Shown here: one piece after another, positions 1 to 7,721 of the stretch | Position numbering within the stretch: the stretch's first letter is position 1 | Layout: each line of letters begins with the position of its first letter | Assembly: GCA_016705125.1 (NCBI GenBank) | Contig: JADIYW010000036.1 | Coordinates: forward strand, 248,001 to 312,000 | Length of the DNA stretch: 64,000 bases | Source: Bacteroidota bacterium | GTDB taxonomy: Bacteria > Bacteroidota > Bacteroidia > Chitinophagales > JADIYW01 | Direction: 5' to 3' | Notes under the pieces: generated by a model | Databases searched by the model: none | What the model was told of the DNA's origin: nothing | What the model saw: the letters and a program-made list of their open reading frames with translations, nothing else | Position numbers and translations under genes: made by a program

Positions 1-51
1 TTATTTGGTGGAATCTTTTCATTTGTATTTAACAAATTATATCAATTGTAA
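1..51 (+). CDS. C-terminal end of an unidentified protein (partial)
   Basis: An open frame enters the window at base 1 and reads 16 codons to a TAA at 49-51. The visible tail is hydrophobic and aromatic (Leu-Phe-Gly-Gly-Ile-Phe-Ser-Phe...), so it could be the end of a membrane protein, but it is too short to identify. The main support is the strong hairpin that begins at the stop codon, which is where an intrinsic terminator of this gene would be expected. Confidence 0.4.
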   Translation, partial: LFGGIFSFVFNKLYQL

Positions 52-84
52 TTTAAAAATAGTCCAAGCTATTTTTAAATTTTA
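51..84 (+). terminator. Intrinsic terminator of the gene entering the window
   Basis: A perfect 12-bp inverted repeat (51-62 with 69-80) has a 6-base loop and is followed by Ts. It is AT-rich, with only one G-C pair in the stem. It overlaps the stop codon of the partial gene upstream. The stretch from 85 to 174 shows nothing I can name. Confidence 0.6.
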
Positions 85-174
85 CAATGGTTGATGCCGA
101 TATAACTTGAAAATAGCACAATCAAGCGAAACGACGATTTTACTATATTGAAAGTATAATCGGTAATAGATGCT

Positions 175-1326
175 CTATTTTTTTATTCTTCTTCCTTTCC
201 ATTTATATGGAATAAGATTGCCGAGTGTGCCTACAATGATTATATATATAAGATGTAAAAATTGACTTGGAATAAAAACTTCCATTAATTCTCTTTTTTT
301 AAAAAATCTAGTTGCGGAAAACAAAAGCAAGAAATCAACCATTACTTTAAATGCCAATTGCGGAATAAAAACTACTAATATGGATCTGAAACCGAAAGCA
401 AACAAAAACACGTTTATTAGTATTATCCAATTAAATAAATAAACCAATCCTAAGTCTCGAGTGATGGTTTTATTTTGATAAGCGCCAGATTTGCTTGTCC
501 ATCTAAAACGTTGCTGTAAGAAATCACTCATTTTTCTTTCTGGTGCAGTCTTTACTATGGCTGCCTCATTTTTTAAATAGCTGATTTTGCCAGGAAATTG
601 AGCTGCAATCTTATAAATCAATAACATATCGTCTCCAGATGCAATATGGTCAATTCCTTTATATCCACCAACAGCCAAAAAAGCCGATTTTTGATATGCC
701 AAATTTGAGCCATTACACATATTAAAAACATTTTTTCTAAAGTAGGCAACCGTAATGGCCATCATTCCTAAAAAATCCAATGCTTGAAATTTTTCAAACA
801 CCGTTTCTGCAGGATTGAAAATAACAGGACCTGCAATTAAGGCAGATTGTTCCTTTTGATAAACCATTACAAACAACTCAATCCAATTTTTTGGCAATCT
901 ACAATCTGCATCTGTTACCATTATAAGTTCTCCTTCAGCTAGACTAACTGCCGTTTCAATTGCTTTTTTCTTAAGCGTTAATGGCTCCCCATTTTCATCA
1001 AAAAAAGTGTTTAGATGAATCAGTCTAGTGTTTTTAAAATTATACTTTTCCACCAATTCTACCGTATCATCGGTAGAACTATCATCTACAACCAACGTTT
1101 CAAAAAGAATTGAATCATATGTTTGAGCTTTTAAATCATTTAAAATATTTAAAATATTGTGCGCTTCATTTCTTGCTGGTATTATTACAGTAACTTTTGT
1201 TTTAAAGTCGCTTTTTTCAATTGTCGTTTTCGGGTAACGGCTCCAATTCCACCAATAATTAAGCATTAACCCATAATAAAATAGGGAGAAAATTACGGTT
1301 AATATCATCCAAATGCTTAATGCCAT
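175..1326 (-). CDS. Membrane-bound family 2 glycosyltransferase
   Basis: This is a processive-type inverting glycosyltransferase (GT2, GT-A fold) that would transfer a sugar from a nucleotide-sugar donor at the cytoplasmic face of the inner membrane. One N-terminal membrane segment (about 4-24) precedes the catalytic domain (about 45-280), which shows the DD pair at 81-82, the metal-binding DAD at 139-141, GDD at 231-233 and QQRFRW at 271-276, the Q/RxxRW motif of processive enzymes. Two or three further membrane segments follow (about 297-375). It lies 64 bases downstream of uvrA on the same strand, with no obvious functional link. Donor, acceptor and product cannot be read from the sequence; cell-surface polysaccharide or glycolipid synthesis is the general expectation. 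Confidence 0.88.
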   Translation of the reverse strand: MALSIWMILTVIFSLFYYGLMLNYWWNWSRYPKTTIEKSDFKTKVTVIIPARNEAHNILNILNDLKAQTYDSILFETLVVDDSSTDDTVELVEKYNFKNTRLIHLNTFFDENGEPLTLKKKAIETAVSLAEGELIMVTDADCRLPKNWIELFVMVYQKEQSALIAGPVIFNPAETVFEKFQALDFLGMMAITVAYFRKNVFNMCNGSNLAYQKSAFLAVGGYKGIDHIASGDDMLLIYKIAAQFPGKISYLKNEAAIVKTAPERKMSDFLQQRFRWTSKSGAYQNKTITRDLGLVYLFNWIILINVFLFAFGFRSILVVFIPQLAFKVMVDFLLLFSATRFFKKRELMEVFIPSQFLHLIYIIIVGTLGNLIPYKWKGRRIKK

Positions 1327-1390
1327 TTTTTACCAAAAGGGTTTGTATGTTTTATAATGCAATTTAGCTTATTAATATTGCTTAGGTCCA

Positions 1391-4192
1391 TTAATTCAAT
1401 TTCTCTTTTAAAAAATAGCCCGTTATGGATTCGTTACATTCAGCCACTAATTCTGGAGTGCCCTCGGCCACTAAATAACCACCTTCGTTTCCTGCTTTTG
1501 GACCCAAATCTATTACCCAATCCGCTGATTTAATAATGTCCAAATTATGTTCAATTACCAAAACAGAATGCCCATTTTCAATTAATGCATTAAATGATGC
1601 TAATAATTTATGTATGTCATGAAAATGCAGTCCTGTGGTTGGCTCATCAAAAATAAACAATACTGGTTTTGTTGCAGTTCCTTTTTTCAAAAATGCAGCT
1701 AACTTAACCCTTTGCGCCTCTCCACCAGAAAGCGTAGAAGAAGATTGTCCTAATTTTACATATCCCAAACCTACATGTTGCAAAGGTTTTAACATTTCAA
1801 CCAATTTTTTTTGTTCTTCAAAAAAGGGAACAGCCTCGTCTACTGTAAGTTCTAATATCTCAAAAATCGACTTTTCTTTATATGTTACTTCTAAAACCTC
1901 TTTTTTAAATCGCTTGCCCTTACAAGATTCACATTCCAAATGGACATCTGCTAAAAACTGCATTTCCACTAATATTTCTCCTTCTCCTTTGCATACTTCA
2001 CACCTTCCACCTTCTACATTAAAGGAAAAAAAACCGGGCTGGTATCCCCTTATTTTTGACAATGATTGAGCGGCATACAACTCTCGTATAATATCATACG
2101 CTTTTATATACGTTACTGGATTTGAACGGCTAGAACGACCAATTGGGTTTTGATCTATAAATTCAATTTGTTCTAATCTTTTAAAATCTCCTTTTATTGC
2201 TCTAAAAAAATTGGGTTTTATTCCTGATCCCTCTATTGTTGATTTCAAAGCAGGATATATTATTTCTCTTACTAGGGTTGTTTTTCCAGAACCACTAACT
2301 CCAGTAATAACGCTAAAAGAATTTAAAGGAATTTTAAAATCTATGTTTTTTAAATTGTGCAATTTGCAACCCTCAAAAACAACAAAATTAAATGGCTTTC
2401 TCCGTATTTTTGGCACTTCAATTTTTAAATCCCCTAATAAATATTTTGTAGTTAAGGTGGAATTTTCCTTTAATGCATCTTCTATTTTTCCTTCAAAAAC
2501 GATTTCTCCACCCAAATAACCTGCGGCTGGACCTACATCTATCAAATAATCAGCATTTCTAATTATCTCTTCTTCATGTTCTACCACCACTACGGTATTA
2601 CCCAAATTTCGAAGATGCCGCAAAACGCCTAATAATTTTTTAGTGTCAAAAGGATGTAATCCAATACTAGGCTCGTCTAATATATACATAGAGTTGGTCA
2701 AATTGGACCCTAATGATCTAGTAAGGTGAATCCGTTGCGTTTCTCCACCAGACAATGTATTGGCCAGCCTATTGAGGGTGAGATAATCTAAACCCACCTC
2801 TTTCATCATATTTAGTCGTTGGATTATTTCTGTTATTATTCTAAATGCGATTGCCTCCTGACTTTGCGTTAATTTAATATTTTCAAAAAAAGAAAGCAAG
2901 TCTTTAATTGGCATTAATAATAGGGTGCCGATGTGTTTGTTATCGATTTTTACATACTTTGCATCTTCTCTTATACGTGATCCTGAGCATTCATTACAAA
3001 CGGTTCTTCCCCTAAATCGAGAAAGCATTACCCTATATTGTATTTTATAAGTTTGTTCTTCTACCTCTTTAAAAAAAGAATGAATACCCAAAAAATGTGG
3101 GTTTCCATTCCACAGTAATTTGTATTGTGCTTCACTTAATTCTGCAATTGGTTTATGAATTGGAAAATCAGACACAGCAGCAGCTTTTATTAATTGATCG
3201 CGCCACCAACCCATTTTTTCTCCTTTCCAGGGTGCTACTCCATAATCGTAAACCGACAAATTGCTGTCTGGAATAACCAATTGCTCATCGATTCCTATTA
3301 TTGTACCAAAACCTTCACATTTAGTGCATGCTCCAAAAGGTGAATTGAAATTAAAAAACTGAATATTTGGAGTTTCAAATGTCATCCCATCCCGCTCAAA
3401 TCTATTGCTAAATTGTTTCAAAGCTTGGTCGTTCACTAAAACACAGCACAATCCATGGCTTTCTTCAAATGCCAGTTGTATGGAATCCGCAATTCTATTT
3501 TCTTCTCCTTCTGTTTTTGAAATTACAATTCTATCAATTAATAAGTATATGGTCGATTCTTTTTCAAAAGCCAAAAATATTTTCTCATCTTCTAAAATAT
3601 CCTCAACCCGAAAAATATCTCCTTTTAGCCAAAATCTTATAAACCCGTTTTGAAGATTTCTTTCAAAGAATCGTCTTAAATCCTCTTTTTTATCGATCGC
3701 AATTGGCGATAAAATTTGTATTTTATCTCCATCCTGGTGCAAAAATATAAAACTAAGTACATCATTAATATCCTCCTTTATCACCTTTTCTCCTGATATC
3801 GGACTATAAGTCTCCCCAATTTTAGCATATAGAAGTCTTAAATAATCATAAATTTCGGTCATCGAACCTACTGTAGATCGAGTCGTTCCAGTGCTAACTC
3901 TTTGTTCTAATGAGATAGCTGGAACAATACCTTTTATATATTCTACATCCGGTTTGTTCATCCTACTCAAAAACTGCCGAGCATAAGAATTTAGCGATTC
4001 TACATACCTCCGTTGGCCCTCAGCAAACAAAGTATCCATTATTAATGAGGACTTACCACTACCCGACAAACCTGTAACAACTACAAGTTTGTTTCTTGGA
4101 ATTGCTACATCTACATTCTTTAAATTATGGGTTTTTGCACCCTTAATAAGTATATAATCCTTAACACTTTTTAATTCATCCACTTTCTTCAA
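1391..4192 (-). CDS. uvrA: Excinuclease ABC subunit UvrA
   Basis: UvrA is the damage-recognition ATPase of nucleotide excision repair; it forms a dimer, scans DNA and loads UvrB. At 933 residues the length is normal. The first Walker A (GLSGSGKS) is at 41-48, followed by the family-specific EGQRRYVESLNSYARQF stretch. Two ABC signatures are present (TLSGGETQR and TLSGGEAQR), as are a second Walker A (GVSGSGKT) and paired CxxC zinc modules (CTKCEGFG/CNECSGSR and CEVCKGEG/CESCKGKR). No in-frame ATG exists near the N-terminus: the frame opens with TTG at 4192, with GTG at 4183 as the alternative, and an in-frame TAG lies just upstream. No LexA-type operator was recognised upstream. Confidence 0.98.
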   Translation of the reverse strand: MKKVDELKSVKDYILIKGAKTHNLKNVDVAIPRNKLVVVTGLSGSGKSSLIMDTLFAEGQRRYVESLNSYARQFLSRMNKPDVEYIKGIVPAISLEQRVSTGTTRSTVGSMTEIYDYLRLLYAKIGETYSPISGEKVIKEDINDVLSFIFLHQDGDKIQILSPIAIDKKEDLRRFFERNLQNGFIRFWLKGDIFRVEDILEDEKIFLAFEKESTIYLLIDRIVISKTEGEENRIADSIQLAFEESHGLCCVLVNDQALKQFSNRFERDGMTFETPNIQFFNFNSPFGACTKCEGFGTIIGIDEQLVIPDSNLSVYDYGVAPWKGEKMGWWRDQLIKAAAVSDFPIHKPIAELSEAQYKLLWNGNPHFLGIHSFFKEVEEQTYKIQYRVMLSRFRGRTVCNECSGSRIREDAKYVKIDNKHIGTLLLMPIKDLLSFFENIKLTQSQEAIAFRIITEIIQRLNMMKEVGLDYLTLNRLANTLSGGETQRIHLTRSLGSNLTNSMYILDEPSIGLHPFDTKKLLGVLRHLRNLGNTVVVVEHEEEIIRNADYLIDVGPAAGYLGGEIVFEGKIEDALKENSTLTTKYLLGDLKIEVPKIRRKPFNFVVFEGCKLHNLKNIDFKIPLNSFSVITGVSGSGKTTLVREIIYPALKSTIEGSGIKPNFFRAIKGDFKRLEQIEFIDQNPIGRSSRSNPVTYIKAYDIIRELYAAQSLSKIRGYQPGFFSFNVEGGRCEVCKGEGEILVEMQFLADVHLECESCKGKRFKKEVLEVTYKEKSIFEILELTVDEAVPFFEEQKKLVEMLKPLQHVGLGYVKLGQSSSTLSGGEAQRVKLAAFLKKGTATKPVLFIFDEPTTGLHFHDIHKLLASFNALIENGHSVLVIEHNLDIIKSADWVIDLGPKAGNEGGYLVAEGTPELVAECNESITGYFLKEKLN

Positions 4193-4425
4193 AACAATCT
4201 ATATGATTAAAATAAAATGCAAATTTGAAATATAATTAGTAAAAGTAGAACAATATAAATAAAGCGCTTGCTCTATTTTTTAGCAAAATAAAAAATGTAA
4301 AAAATTGTTAAGGAAAACAAACCACACAATTAATTTAAAATCATATCGTTAAACCTTAAAACGGAAAAAATTGAGCACAAATTTTACACTGAAGAAAATT
4401 ATTAAAAAAAATTAAAAACAAGGTT

Positions 4426-5004
4426 ATGTCATTAAGTGCTCAAACTGACCAAATGCTTATTCGTGCATACCTCGGGGGCGAGGAAATTGCATTGCAAAAT
4501 TTAATTAAAAAACATCAAAGGCAAGTATTTACTTTTATAAGTCTGAAATTAAAAGACAAATACTTAGCAGAAGATATATTTCAAGAAACATTTATTAAAG
4601 TGGTAGACTCCTTGAGAGCTGGTAGCTACAAAGAAGAGGGGAAGTTTTTACCTTGGACACTTAGAATTGCACACAACTTGTGTATCGATTACTTTAGAAA
4701 ACTAAAAAGAAACCCTAAGATTGTTGACAATGAGGGCAATGATTTGCTTGCCAATATTCAAATTTTTGAAGAAACATATGAAGACAAAATCGTAAAACAA
4801 CAAACCTATTCCTCACTCAAATCTTTTGTTATACAATTACCAAAAGAACAAAGGGAAGTTGTGGTGCTCAGACATTATGCTGAACTAAGTTTTAAAGAGA
4901 TTTCTGAAATGACAGGCGTAAGCATTAATACTGCACTTGGACGTATGCGATATGCACTCATTAATTTGAGGAAGATGATGAAAGAATCGCTAATTGCAAT
5001 CTAA
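4426..5004 (+). CDS. RNA polymerase sigma factor, ECF/sigma-70 family
   Basis: This is a 192-residue alternative sigma factor that would direct RNA polymerase to a specific promoter set. Region 2 spans about 24-94 and includes the core-binding AEDIFQETFIKV stretch (48-59) and the WTLRIAHNLCIDYFR segment that contacts the -10 element. Region 4 (about 125-185) has the typical QLPKEQREVVVLRHYAELSFKEI helix-turn-helix opening. No anti-sigma gene is adjacent, so how it is controlled is unknown. It stands alone, with a 233-base AT-rich region before it (shared with the divergent uvrA) and its own terminator behind it. Confidence 0.93.
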   Translation: MSLSAQTDQMLIRAYLGGEEIALQNLIKKHQRQVFTFISLKLKDKYLAEDIFQETFIKVVDSLRAGSYKEEGKFLPWTLRIAHNLCIDYFRKLKRNPKIVDNEGNDLLANIQIFEETYEDKIVKQQTYSSLKSFVIQLPKEQREVVVLRHYAELSFKEISEMTGVSINTALGRMRYALINLRKMMKESLIAI

Positions 5005-5038
5005 TACTAAAAATCAATTTTCGTTTCCTTGTTTTTAT

Positions 5039-5069
5039 AAAAAAGGCATCTTATTAGATGCCTTTTTTT
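5039..5069 (+). terminator. Intrinsic terminator downstream of the sigma factor gene
   Basis: A 10-bp stem (5041-5050 with 5057-5066, core GGCATC/GATGCC) with a 6-base loop is followed by seven Ts. It sits 35 bases after the stop codon of the sigma factor gene. Confidence 0.85.
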
Positions 5070-5168
5070 ATTACCAATGACTTAAAATCTATTATTTATT
5101 TAGTTCGATATTTTTTCTTAAAAAAAAGTATGTTTGATTAAAAGCTTAGTTTTAAATTTTGTAAAAAA

Positions 5169-5212
5169 ATGTTGATTAAACCCTACTTAATTGTTAATTA
5201 TTCCATCAACAT
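5169..5212. repeat. 8-bp perfect inverted repeat in AT-rich intergenic DNA
   Basis: ATGTTGAT (5169-5176) and ATCAACAT (5205-5212) are perfect inverted repeats separated by 28 AT-rich bases, each flanked by an A-run. The repeat lies in the 377-base gene-free stretch 5005-5381 together with two DnaA-box-like sites. Its role is unknown; it may be an operator, a hairpin or part of an AT-rich unwinding region. Confidence 0.35.
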
Positions 5213-5303
5213 AAAAAAACAAAACACATAATATTCATTGTCATAGATATTGCTTTGAAATACAAACATTTAGAAGTAGAAGTGATTCAATTCTTTATTC
5301 AGA

Positions 5304-5325
5304 TTATCCACAGCAATGTGAACAA
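5304..5325. promoter_or_regulatory. Pair of opposed DnaA-box sequences
   Basis: TTATCCACA at 5304-5312 matches the perfect DnaA box. TGTGAACAA at 5317-5325 is the reverse complement of TTGTTCACA, which fits the relaxed TTnTnCACA form. They face each other 4 bases apart, upstream of the promoter of the repeat protein gene. They could be DnaA-dependent regulation, a DnaA-titrating site or part of an origin. Two boxes alone do not establish an origin, and no dnaA or dnaN gene is in the window. Confidence 0.4.
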
Positions 5326-5352
5326 AGTTTTAAACTGTCCTTAATAAATATA

Positions 5353-5368
5353 GATACATTTGTGTATC
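5353..5368 (+). promoter_or_regulatory. Promoter -7 element inside a palindrome
   Basis: TACATTTG (5355-5362) matches the Bacteroidota -7 consensus TAnnTTTG and would start transcription near 5366, 16 bases before the ATG at 5382. It is embedded in the inverted repeat GATACA-TTTG-TGTATC (5353-5368), so a dimeric regulator could occlude the promoter. No clear -33 TTTG was found. Confidence 0.5.
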
Positions 5369-5381
5369 GATAAAAAATAAT

Positions 5382-6461
5382 ATGAAATTATTACAAAAAA
5401 CATTCTACATAATTACCCTATTTGGAATGGCAACTGTAGGTAAGTCTCAAGATTTTCCTTCAAATGCTGAGCCAGGTAAATGTTATGCAAAATGTTTAAT
5501 TCCTGATCAATATGAAACAATAACCGAGCAGGTTTTAATTAGTCCAGCATCCAAAAGAATCGAACTTATTCCTGCAACTTACAAAACAATAGTAGAACAA
5601 GTTGTAGTAAAAGAAGCCACTAAAAGAATTGAAATAATACCTGCTGAATTTAAAACCATTGAAGAAGAGGTAATGATTTCTCCCGAAAAAATTGAAACAC
5701 AAGAAGTGCCAGCTGAATTTGCAATGGTTGACGAACAGGTTCTAATTAAAGAAGCGTCTTTTAATTTAATTGAAGTACCTGCAATTTATCAAACAATTGA
5801 ACAAGATATACAAATTGCATTAGAAACAACAAGGTGGGAAAAAAGAAAAGCTGCTGATTGTCAATTTCAGAATATAGATGATTGCTATGTTTGGTGTTTG
5901 GTAAATGTACCTGCAGAATACAAAACAATTTCTAAACAGATTTTAATTGAACCTGCGAAAGTAATTGAACAACCTGTGCCTGCCATATATGAAACGATTA
6001 AGCGAAAAGTAATGGTTCAGCCAACAGCTACAAAGGAGGTAATTATTCCTGCTCAATTTCAAAAAATTACAAAACAAGTTTTAGTTAAACCAGCGATTGT
6101 AAATGAATTTGATGAATTGCCAATTTACGAAAATATAACCAGAAATATTATTGACCGACCATCAAAAACAATAGAAGTCGAAATTCCTGCTCAGTATAAA
6201 TCCGTTTCTAAAACCATTATTAAAAAACAAGGTGGATTCACTGAATGGAAAACAGTATTATGTGACGATGAAAAATCAACCTCAACCATTTTACAAATTC
6301 AAGAAGTACTCGTTAAAAAAGGATATATTTTAGCGGATAGATTAATTGCTGGTGACGAACAACAAACACTAAAAGCATTAGTAAAATATCAAAGCGAGAA
6401 TAATTTACCTACTGGACAATTAGATTATGAAACTTTAGCTACTCTAGGAATTTCTTATTAA
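5382..6461 (+). CDS. Secreted 23-residue-repeat protein with C-terminal peptidoglycan-binding domain
   Basis: A 359-residue exported protein with an N-terminal signal peptide (about 1-22, ending GKSQ). The body is ten repeats of about 23 residues with the pattern [VI]PA-x-[YF]-x-T-[IV]-xxx-[VI]-[LMV]-[IV]-x-x-A, probably beta-rich. They form two blocks of five. Each block is introduced by a CYxxCL motif (about residues 34-39 and 167-172) and closed by a tryptophan and a cysteine, as if a module had been duplicated. The last 60 or so residues (ILQIQEVLVKKGY ... TGQLDYETLATLGI) look like a PG_binding_1 domain. Periplasmic or envelope anchoring to the cell wall is likely; the function of the repeats is not known to me. 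Confidence 0.75.
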   Translation: MKLLQKTFYIITLFGMATVGKSQDFPSNAEPGKCYAKCLIPDQYETITEQVLISPASKRIELIPATYKTIVEQVVVKEATKRIEIIPAEFKTIEEEVMISPEKIETQEVPAEFAMVDEQVLIKEASFNLIEVPAIYQTIEQDIQIALETTRWEKRKAADCQFQNIDDCYVWCLVNVPAEYKTISKQILIEPAKVIEQPVPAIYETIKRKVMVQPTATKEVIIPAQFQKITKQVLVKPAIVNEFDELPIYENITRNIIDRPSKTIEVEIPAQYKSVSKTIIKKQGGFTEWKTVLCDDEKSTSTILQIQEVLVKKGYILADRLIAGDEQQTLKALVKYQSENNLPTGQLDYETLATLGISY

Positions 6462-6523
6462 TTATTTGCACAACTTATTATATTTAGTTATTCCTTTTTA
6501 CTACTTTTAGGTTTATTAATAGT

Positions 6524-6967
6524 ATGAAAAGAATCTATTTCGCCTTAATTGTCTTATCCTTATTTTCTTGTGAAAAAGGCATTTACCTAGGCAATAATTT
6601 TGACAAAACTAACTTCATTAGCATTGATAGTGCTATGTCAATCATAAAAAAAGATTCTATAACAGATCTTTTAAATGTAAAAGGAAATATTGATTTAGTT
6701 TGTCAGACTAAAGGTTGCTGGTTTACATTTATTTCATCAGATGGTGATATCCTAAGGGTTATGATAAAAGATGATGCCTTTTTAATTCCCAAAACACTTA
6801 AAGCAAAATTAGCCACTTGCAATGGACAAGGAAAAAAAATTGTCTTCATGCCCGAAAAACTAAAAGAAATTTATAGTCAAGCAGGAAACCCAAAAAATGA
6901 ATGGGACACAATAAGTGCCCCTCAAACTCATTATGTTTTCGAAACAACTGCAATATTTCTTGAATAG
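6524..6967 (+). CDS. Small lipoprotein, DUF4920-like
   Basis: A 147-residue protein with a lipoprotein signal peptide: a hydrophobic stretch (about 4-14) is followed by a lipobox-like LFSC, with the cysteine at about 16. The mature part contains GNIDLVCQTKGCWFTF and a later Cys-bearing LATCNGQGKKIVF segment, which resembles the DUF4920 family of small Bacteroidota envelope proteins. The conserved cysteines may bind a metal or form a disulfide; that is inference. It follows the repeat protein by 62 bases and may be co-transcribed with it. Confidence 0.7.
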   Translation: MKRIYFALIVLSLFSCEKGIYLGNNFDKTNFISIDSAMSIIKKDSITDLLNVKGNIDLVCQTKGCWFTFISSDGDILRVMIKDDAFLIPKTLKAKLATCNGQGKKIVFMPEKLKEIYSQAGNPKNEWDTISAPQTHYVFETTAIFLE

Positions 6968-6992
6968 TTAACATTATTTTTATTAAAAATAC

Positions 6993-7022
6993 TTGGAAAT
7001 TAACATTATACACTTATCTTTG
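6993..7022 (+). promoter_or_regulatory. Promoter of the tRNA-Lys/tRNA-Leu pair
   Basis: TATCTTTG at 7015-7022 is a perfect -7 element. TTG at 6993-6995 lies exactly 19 bases upstream, the canonical Bacteroidota -33/-7 spacing. The start site would be near 7026, giving a short 5' leader before tRNA-Lys at 7049. Confidence 0.8.
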
Positions 7023-7048
7023 CACCACTATTTGAAAAAATGGTGTTT

Positions 7049-7121
7049 GATTTCGTAGCTCAGTTGGTAGAGCAATACACTTTTAATGTATGGGTCCTGG
7101 GTTCGAATCCCAGCGGGATCA
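7049..7121 (+). tRNA. tRNA-Lys (anticodon TTT)
   Basis: A full cloverleaf is visible. The acceptor stem GATTTCG (7049-7055) pairs with CGGGATC (7114-7120) using two G-U pairs. The D-arm is GCTC...GAGC, the anticodon stem is ATACA/TGTAT with loop CTTTTAA (7080-7086, anticodon TTT at 7082-7084), and the T-arm contains GGTTCGAATCC. The discriminator is A at 7121, and CCA is not encoded. Confidence 0.97.
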
Positions 7122-7122
7122 C

Positions 7123-7154
7123 AAAAAAACCACGCAAAAGCGTGGTTTTTTTTT
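7123..7154 (+). terminator. Terminator-like hairpin between the two tRNA genes
   Basis: CCACGC (7130-7135) and GCGTGG (7140-7145) form a GC-rich stem around an AAAA loop, preceded by seven As and followed by nine Ts. It lies 2 bases after tRNA-Lys and 10 bases before tRNA-Leu. It would therefore terminate or reduce transcription before tRNA-Leu, or act as a processing signal in a joint transcript. Confidence 0.85.
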
Positions 7155-7163
7155 AAGTTATTT

Positions 7164-7247
7164 GCCCACGTGGAGAAATTGGTAGACTTGCCATCTTGAG
7201 GGGGTGGTGCTGGCAACGGCGTGCTGGTTCGAATCCAGTCGTGGGCA
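7164..7247 (+). tRNA. tRNA-Leu (anticodon GAG)
   Basis: The acceptor stem GCCCACG (7164-7170) pairs with CGTGGGC (7240-7246). The anticodon stem CCATC/GGTGG holds the loop TTGAGGG, anticodon GAG at 7198-7200, reading CUC/CUU. A long variable arm is present (GCTGGCAACGGC region) and the T-arm contains GGTTCGAATCC, as expected for a class II leucine tRNA. The discriminator is A at 7247 and CCA is not encoded. No separate promoter is evident in the 42 bases after tRNA-Lys. Confidence 0.96.
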
Positions 7248-7346
7248 CAAAATAATTTTATAAAAAACAATAATACTTTTTAAAATTCTAAGTATTTAAT
7301 ACTATTTAATTTTCAAATTTCTTACTTCGTTTTGAAATGCTATTTA

Positions 7347-7536
7347 ATACCAACTATAATTATGAAATAGTCCATAAATGCGACTTTATTTTTTTTCCAA
7401 GAAGATAAAAAAATCGTTGCATATCAACCTGATACGGAACTATTTTTTGAAGAAAACACGAGCGTCAGCGAACTGGCGTAAGCAATTGGTAAAAAAGAAC
7501 GAGCAGAATGGACTATTTTGTAGTTATAATTGGTAT
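7347..7536. mobile_element. 190-bp element with 29-bp terminal inverted repeats (MITE-like)
   Basis: Bases 7347-7375 and 7508-7536 are inverted repeats matching at 25 of 29 positions (ends ATACCAACTATAA... and ...TTATAATTGGTAT). They enclose 132 bases that are richer in GC in the middle. An internal hairpin CGTCAG-CGAA-CTGGCG (7463-7478) has a tetraloop. ATTTA lies immediately left (7342-7346) and one base beyond the right end (7538-7542), a possible but weak target duplication in AT-rich DNA. No intact gene lies inside. One plus frame (7377-7478) reads 34 codons to a stop and may be a gene remnant, but I cannot identify it. A non-autonomous transposable element is the best guess; a structured RNA is the alternative. 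The rest of the gene-free stretch 7248-7721 shows only the glnA terminator. Confidence 0.5.
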
Positions 7537-7670
7537 AATTTAAAATCCTTCTTTTTTAAATTCTAGAAACGTTTTCTTTAAGGATTTCTATAAAATAGAT
7601 TTCATTAAAAAACACAATACTTTTCAACCATTCTACACTTATTAATGTCAAACAAACTAAAATTTAAACA

Positions 7671-7706
7671 AAAAAAAAGGCGCTCATAACTGAACGCCTT
7701 TTTTTA
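7671..7706 (-). terminator. Terminator downstream of glutamine synthetase
   Basis: AGGCG (7678-7682) pairs with CGCCT (7695-7699), extended on both sides by A-run/T-run pairing. It therefore works on either strand. It lies 16 bases past the glnA stop codon. Confidence 0.75.
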
Positions 7707-7721
7707 TTTAATTATATCAAG

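Noticed and set aside
1635..2069. Long plus-strand frame inside uvrA, and similar antisense frames elsewhere
   Set aside because: These are antisense shadows of strongly identified genes, without family similarity or promoters.
7028..7270. 80-codon minus-strand frame over the tRNA genes
   Set aside because: It is the antisense of tRNA-Lys and tRNA-Leu, a familiar spurious ORF (AGIRTQDPY... type); both tRNAs have perfect cloverleafs.
7378..7566. 62-codon plus-strand frame in the inverted-repeat element
   Set aside because: It is Lys/Phe-rich, has no promoter and crosses the right terminal repeat. Another frame in the same stretch reads as a possible remnant, but its family could not be named.
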